Assembly (NCBI GenBank): GCA_020853835.1
Contig: JADYYC010000372.1
Location: 1 to 8,209, forward strand
Direction of reading: 5' to 3'
Origin: Anaerolineales bacterium
Lineage (GTDB): Bacteria > Chloroflexota > Anaerolineae > Anaerolineales > UBA4823
Length of the DNA: 8,209 nucleotides
In this document: positions 5,205-8,209 of the stretch, piece by piece
Layout of the letters: each line of letters opens with the position of its first letter
Position numbering within the stretch: the stretch's first letter is position 1
Notes under the pieces: model-generated
Told to the model about the DNA's origin: nothing
Seen by the model: the letters and a program-made list of their open reading frames with translations, nothing else
Databases searched by the model: none
Position numbers and translations under genes: made by a program

Positions 5205-6269
5205 ATGGCAGTTATCGATTTCGGCGGCGTAAAAGAAGAAGTGGTGACGCGGGAGGAGTTCCCGCTCGAAAAAGCGCGCCAGGTGCTTAAGAACGAGACG
5301 GTCGCGGTGCTAGGCTATGGCGTGCAGGGGCCCGCCCAGGCGCTCAACATGCGCGAGAACGGGATCAACGTGATCGTGGGACAGGCGCAGCGCCCCAACG
5401 GGTCATATGATAAGGCGCTCCGCGACGGCTGGGTGCCCGGTGAGACGCTCTTCTCGATCGAAGAAGCCACCGCCCGCGGCACGGTGGTGCAGTACCTGGT
5501 CTCGGACGCGGCGCAGATGATGCTCTGGCCGGCGGTGCGCGAATGCCTGCAGGAGGGCGCGGCGCTCTACTTCTCGCACGGCTTTGCGGTCGTGTACAGC
5601 GATCAGACCGGCGTCGTCCCCCCCGACTATGTGGACGTGGTCATGGTGGCGCCCAAGGGGTCGGGCGCAAGCGTGCGCGCCAACTTCCTGGCGGGGAGCG
5701 GCATCAACTCCAGCTACGCCGTGCACCAGGACTACACCGGGCGGGCGGTCGAGCGCACCCTTGCGCTGGGCATCGCCATCGGCTCGGGCTACCTGTTCCC
5801 GACCACCTTCCAGAATGAAGTCTATTCCGACCTGACCGGCGAGCGCGGCGTGCTCATGGGCGCGCTGGCGGGCGTGATGGAAGCCCAGTACAACCTGCTG
5901 CGCCAGCGCGGCCACACCCCCAGCGAAGCCTTCAACGAGACGGTCGAGGAGCTGACTCAGAGCCTGATCCGCCTGGTGGATAAGAACGGCATGGACTGGA
6001 TGTACGCCAACTGCTCGGCGACGGCCCGGCGCGGCGCTCTCGACTGGCGGCACGAGTTCCGCCAGGCGGTCGAGCCGGTGTTCAACCGCCTCTACGACAG
6101 CGTGGAAAGCGGCGAACAGGTGCGCATCGTGCTCGAAGCCAACAGCGCCCCCGACTACAAACAGAAGCTCGACGCCGAGCTCAAGGAAATGCGCGAATCG
6201 GAGATGTGGCAGGCGGGGGCGGCGGTGCGCAGCCTGCGCCCCGACAACTGGAACGGGAAAGGTGCATGA
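5205..6269 (+). CDS. ilvC: Ketol-acid reductoisomerase, fungal/Bacteroidota-type
   Basis: IlvC isomerises and reduces acetolactate and acetohydroxybutyrate with NAD(P)H and Mg to the dihydroxy acids used by IlvD. Two ATGs are adjacent (5202, 5205). AAAGGAG at 5192-5198 is three bases from the first and six from the second, so I take the second, giving 354 residues. Seen: the Rossmann motif VLGYGVQGPAQALNMRENG (35-53); a cofactor loop GQAQRPNGS whose Arg63 and Ser67 suit NADPH; LYFSHGF and VAPKGSG; metal/catalytic residues Asp209 and Glu213 in SDLTGERG, and Glu245 and Glu249 in FNETVEELTQS; Ser271 in CSATARRGALDW. The blocks GINSSYAV, PSEAFNETVEELTQSL and ARRGALDW match yeast Ilv5 and Bacteroidota enzymes as I remember them, not the shorter common bacterial class I form or the long E. 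coli class II form. The stop overlaps the start of leuA. Confidence 0.96.
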   Translation: MAVIDFGGVKEEVVTREEFPLEKARQVLKNETVAVLGYGVQGPAQALNMRENGINVIVGQAQRPNGSYDKALRDGWVPGETLFSIEEATARGTVVQYLVSDAAQMMLWPAVRECLQEGAALYFSHGFAVVYSDQTGVVPPDYVDVVMVAPKGSGASVRANFLAGSGINSSYAVHQDYTGRAVERTLALGIAIGSGYLFPTTFQNEVYSDLTGERGVLMGALAGVMEAQYNLLRQRGHTPSEAFNETVEELTQSLIRLVDKNGMDWMYANCSATARRGALDWRHEFRQAVEPVFNRLYDSVESGEQVRIVLEANSAPDYKQKLDAELKEMRESEMWQAGAAVRSLRPDNWNGKGA

Positions 6270-7909
6270 TGGCTGATCAATATGTGCGCATCTTTGATAC
6301 CACGCTGCGCGACGGCGAGCAGTCGCCCGGCGCCTCGATGACCTCGGCTGAAAAGCTCGAGGTGGCGCGCGGGCTGGCGCGGCTGGGCGTGGACGTGATC
6401 GAAGCCGGCTTCCCGGCCGCCTCGCCCGACGACCTGGAGGCCGTGCGGCGGATTGCGGTCGAGGTGGGCGCGGCCGGGGCGGATGGAACCCCCCCGCCGG
6501 TGATCTGCGGGCTGGCGCGCGCCACCCGCGGCGACATCGACAAAGCCTGGGAGGCGGTGCAGGCGGCGGCGCGGCCGCGCATCCACACCTTCCTCGCCAC
6601 CTCCGACATTCACATGCAGCACAAGCTGCGCATGACCCGCGAAGAGGTGCTGCGGGCGGTCGCCGAGCAGGTGGCTTATGCGCGGCGTTACTGCGCCGAC
6701 GTCGAATTCAGCCCCGAAGACGCCGGGCGTTCCGACCCGTCCTTCCTCTACCAGGTGCTGCGCGTCGCCATCGAAGCCGGGGCGACCACGCTCAACATCC
6801 CCGACACGGTCGGCTACACCACGCCCGAGGAGTTCGGCGGGCTGATCGCCGGCATCCTGGCGCACACCCCCGGCGCGCGCGATTGCGTCATCTCGGTGCA
6901 CTGCCACGACGACCTGGGCATGGCGACCGCCAACACGCTCGCCGGCATCCAGGCCGGGGCGCGCCAGGCCGAGGTGACCATCAACGGCATCGGCGAGCGG
7001 GCGGGGAACACCTCCCTCGAAGAAGTCGTGATGGCGCTCCACACCCGCCGTCCCTTCTTCAACCTGGAGACCCGCATCGACACCACCCAGATCGGGCGCA
7101 TGAGCAAGCTCGTCAGCAACTACACCGGCATCGTGGTACAGCCCAACAAGGCCATCGTGGGCGCAAACGCCTTTGCGCACGAAGCCGGCATCCACCAGGA
7201 CGGTATGCTCAAGAACCAGATGACCTACGAGATCATGCGCCCCGAGACGGTGGGCATGACCCAGAGCCGGCTGGTGCTCGGCAAGCACTCCGGACGGCAC
7301 GCCCTCAAGGTGCGCCTGAGCGAGCTGGGCTACGACCTCAACGACGCCGAGCTGGGCCAGGCTTTTGCGCGCTTCAAAGAGCTGGCCGACAAGAAGAAGA
7401 CCATCACCGACGCCGACCTGGAAGCCCTGTTGGCGGACGAGATCTACCGCCCGCGCGAAGTGTACGCGCTGGACGACCTGCAGGTGGCCTGTGGGACGGT
7501 GGGAATGCCCACTGCCACGGTGCGGCTGCGCGGGCCCGACGGCGGGCTGCACGTGCGGGCTGCGGTCGGCACCGGCCCCGTCGACGCGGCCTACAAAGCC
7601 ATCGACGGGATCGTGCGGGCGCCGAACATGCTGCTCGAGTTCTCCGTCCATGCCGTGACCGAGGGCATCGACGCCCTGGGCGAGGTGACGGTGCGCATCC
7701 AGGGCAGCAACGGGCATCACAAGCTCGACGCGCAGCGCGAGACGCAAACGCCGCGCACCTTTGGCGGGCACGGCGCCGATACCGACATCATCGTCGCCAG
7801 CGTCAAAGCCTACCTGGCGGCGATCAACAAGCTGCTCGTGGCGGGCGGGCTGGAAGGCGAGCCCCCCGAGCGCGCCGCGGTGCTAGAGGCCGTCGCGCCC
7901 GGCGATTGA
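6269..7909 (+). CDS. leuA: 2-isopropylmalate synthase
   Basis: LeuA condenses 2-ketoisovalerate with acetyl-CoA to 2-isopropylmalate, the committed leucine step. ATGs occur at 6266 and 6269. AAAGG at 6258-6262 is better placed for the second, which overlaps the ilvC stop as TGATG; the first would overlap as ATGA. From 6269 the protein has 546 residues, within the range for the long form. The TIM-barrel catalytic domain opens with IFDTTLRDGEQSPGASM (Arg14, Asp15). Metal ligands appear as HCHDDLG (His211, His213), and NGIGERAGN spans 239-247. GANAFAHEAGIHQDGMLKN and GKHSGRHALKVRLSELGYD follow in the linker region. From about residue 399 (YALDDLQVACGTVGMPTATV) comes the C-terminal dimerisation domain that binds leucine for feedback inhibition. 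Homocitrate or citramalate synthase are related alternatives, but the operon makes isopropylmalate synthase by far the best call. Confidence 0.95.
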   Translation: MADQYVRIFDTTLRDGEQSPGASMTSAEKLEVARGLARLGVDVIEAGFPAASPDDLEAVRRIAVEVGAAGADGTPPPVICGLARATRGDIDKAWEAVQAAARPRIHTFLATSDIHMQHKLRMTREEVLRAVAEQVAYARRYCADVEFSPEDAGRSDPSFLYQVLRVAIEAGATTLNIPDTVGYTTPEEFGGLIAGILAHTPGARDCVISVHCHDDLGMATANTLAGIQAGARQAEVTINGIGERAGNTSLEEVVMALHTRRPFFNLETRIDTTQIGRMSKLVSNYTGIVVQPNKAIVGANAFAHEAGIHQDGMLKNQMTYEIMRPETVGMTQSRLVLGKHSGRHALKVRLSELGYDLNDAELGQAFARFKELADKKKTITDADLEALLADEIYRPREVYALDDLQVACGTVGMPTATVRLRGPDGGLHVRAAVGTGPVDAAYKAIDGIVRAPNMLLEFSVHAVTEGIDALGEVTVRIQGSNGHHKLDAQRETQTPRTFGGHGADTDIIVASVKAYLAAINKLLVAGGLEGEPPERAAVLEAVAPGD

Positions 7910-7951
7910 CTTTGTTGGCGTAAGTTTGTCCGATAGAAAGGAAGAACAGCG

Positions 7952-8149
7952 ATGAGCGACCCGGTTGAAACCCACCCACAGGCTTCGATGCACGCGATGG
8001 AGCCGTTTCCAAAACCCAACACCTACCCCGAGGGCTGGCTGCTCGATGCAATCCCCTCGCCGGCGCCAAAGCGGGAGAGCGAGCCGCTGCCCGACTGGCA
8101 CGAGCCTTTCCCCGAGCCGAACACCTATCCGCGCGGTTGGAGCTTCTGA
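7952..8149 (+). CDS. Small Pro-rich protein with a duplicated EPFPxPNTYPxGW motif
   Basis: I do not recognise this 65-residue protein. It is very likely a real gene: AAAGGAAG (7937-7944) precedes the ATG by seven bases, it lies 42 bp after leuA, and leuC begins 4 bp after its stop. It carries EPFPKPNTYPEGW (17-29) and EPFPEPNTYPRGW (51-63), each soon after a His. Between them is a Pro/Ser/Glu-rich linker (IPSPAPKRESEPLPDW). There is no Cys, signal peptide, membrane span or recognisable enzyme domain, and the chain ends SF right after the second motif. The protein looks largely disordered with two short binding motifs, which might bind a symmetric partner such as one of the operon's dimeric enzymes; that is speculation. 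The two copies differ at many synonymous sites but little in residues, which argues for selection on the peptide. Confidence 0.8.
   Translation: MSDPVETHPQASMHAMEPFPKPNTYPEGWLLDAIPSPAPKRESEPLPDWHEPFPEPNTYPRGWSF
8000..8140 (+). repeat. Two diverged copies of a 39-bp coding repeat
   Basis: Copy 1 is at 8000-8038 and copy 2 at 8102-8140. Of 13 codons, 11 encode the same residue; seven of these eleven differ in the third base (for example CCG/CCT, TTT/TTC, TAC/TAT, GGC/GGT). Only two residues change (Lys to Glu, Glu to Arg). The intervening 63 bp are unrelated. Confidence 0.85.
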
Positions 8150-8153
8150 GCCG

Positions 8154-8209
8154 ATGCCAAAGACCCTTTTTGAGAAGATCTGGGAGCAGCACGTGGTGGC
8201 GCAGGAACC
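8154..8209 (+). CDS. leuC: 3-isopropylmalate dehydratase large subunit, N-terminus only
   Basis: An ATG at 8154 opens a frame that runs off the right edge after 18 full codons: MPKTLFEKIWEQHVVAQE. The pattern KTL(F/Y)EK(I/L)W..HVV is the usual start of LeuC, the aconitase-family [4Fe-4S] subunit that with LeuD converts 2-isopropylmalate to 3-isopropylmalate. GGAG at 8140-8143, inside the end of the preceding small gene, sits ten bases upstream, so translation may be coupled to that gene. Its place after leuA fits. Cluster cysteines and catalytic residues lie outside the window. The related homoaconitase large subunit cannot be excluded from 18 residues alone. Confidence 0.8.
   Translation, partial: MPKTLFEKIWEQHVVAQE

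Noticed and set aside
1..8209. Mobile elements, CRISPR arrays, phage genes or defence systems.
   Set aside because: No transposase, integrase, spaced direct repeats or insertion-site repeats are visible; the window is a core metabolic locus.

Overview
The window is a GC-rich bacterial chromosome segment carrying most of a branched-chain amino acid (Ile/Val/Leu) biosynthesis operon on the + strand. The order is ilvD, ilvB, ilvN, ilvC, leuA, a 65-codon gene I do not recognise, and the start of leuC. Gene order, high GC, strong AAAGGAG-type ribosome sites and the type of ketol-acid reductoisomerase suggest a Chloroflexota (Anaerolineae-like) bacterium. That assignment is inference; no rRNA or other marker is present.

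Layout. Positions 1-479 (- strand) hold the 5' part of a divergent gene for a secreted beta-propeller-like (NHL-type) protein. Positions 480-775 are an A+T-richer divergent intergenic region with one notable dyad. Positions 776-975 look like a complete transcription attenuator: a 42-codon ORF whose core is a run of Ile, Leu and Val codons, a candidate antiterminator helix, and a perfect 10-bp terminator hairpin with a U-tract. About 200 further bases of untranslated or decayed-coding DNA follow, ending in a second terminator-like hairpin just before the ilvD ribosome site. From 1204 to the right edge the genes are packed closely, with gaps of 4-42 bp and one overlap.

How the genes work together. 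IlvB and IlvN form acetohydroxyacid synthase (catalytic and feedback subunits), IlvC is the reductoisomerase and IlvD the dehydratase; together they make 2-ketoisovalerate and 2-keto-3-methylvalerate. LeuA takes 2-ketoisovalerate into the leucine branch, and LeuC (with LeuD, presumably beyond the edge) isomerises its product. A single leader able to sense Ile, Leu and Val charging would suit an operon that feeds all three end products.

Most interesting points: (1) the attenuator, with an 11-bp antiterminator pairing (one bulge) that I could trace by hand; (2) the small Pro-rich protein between leuA and leuC, which carries a 13-residue motif twice, 11 of 13 residues identical while 7 of the 11 matching codons differ at synonymous sites; (3) an IlvC of the fungal/Bacteroidota type rather than the common bacterial class I form; (4) an unexplained 200-nt leader segment with codon-like periodicity and a second terminator-like structure in front of ilvD.
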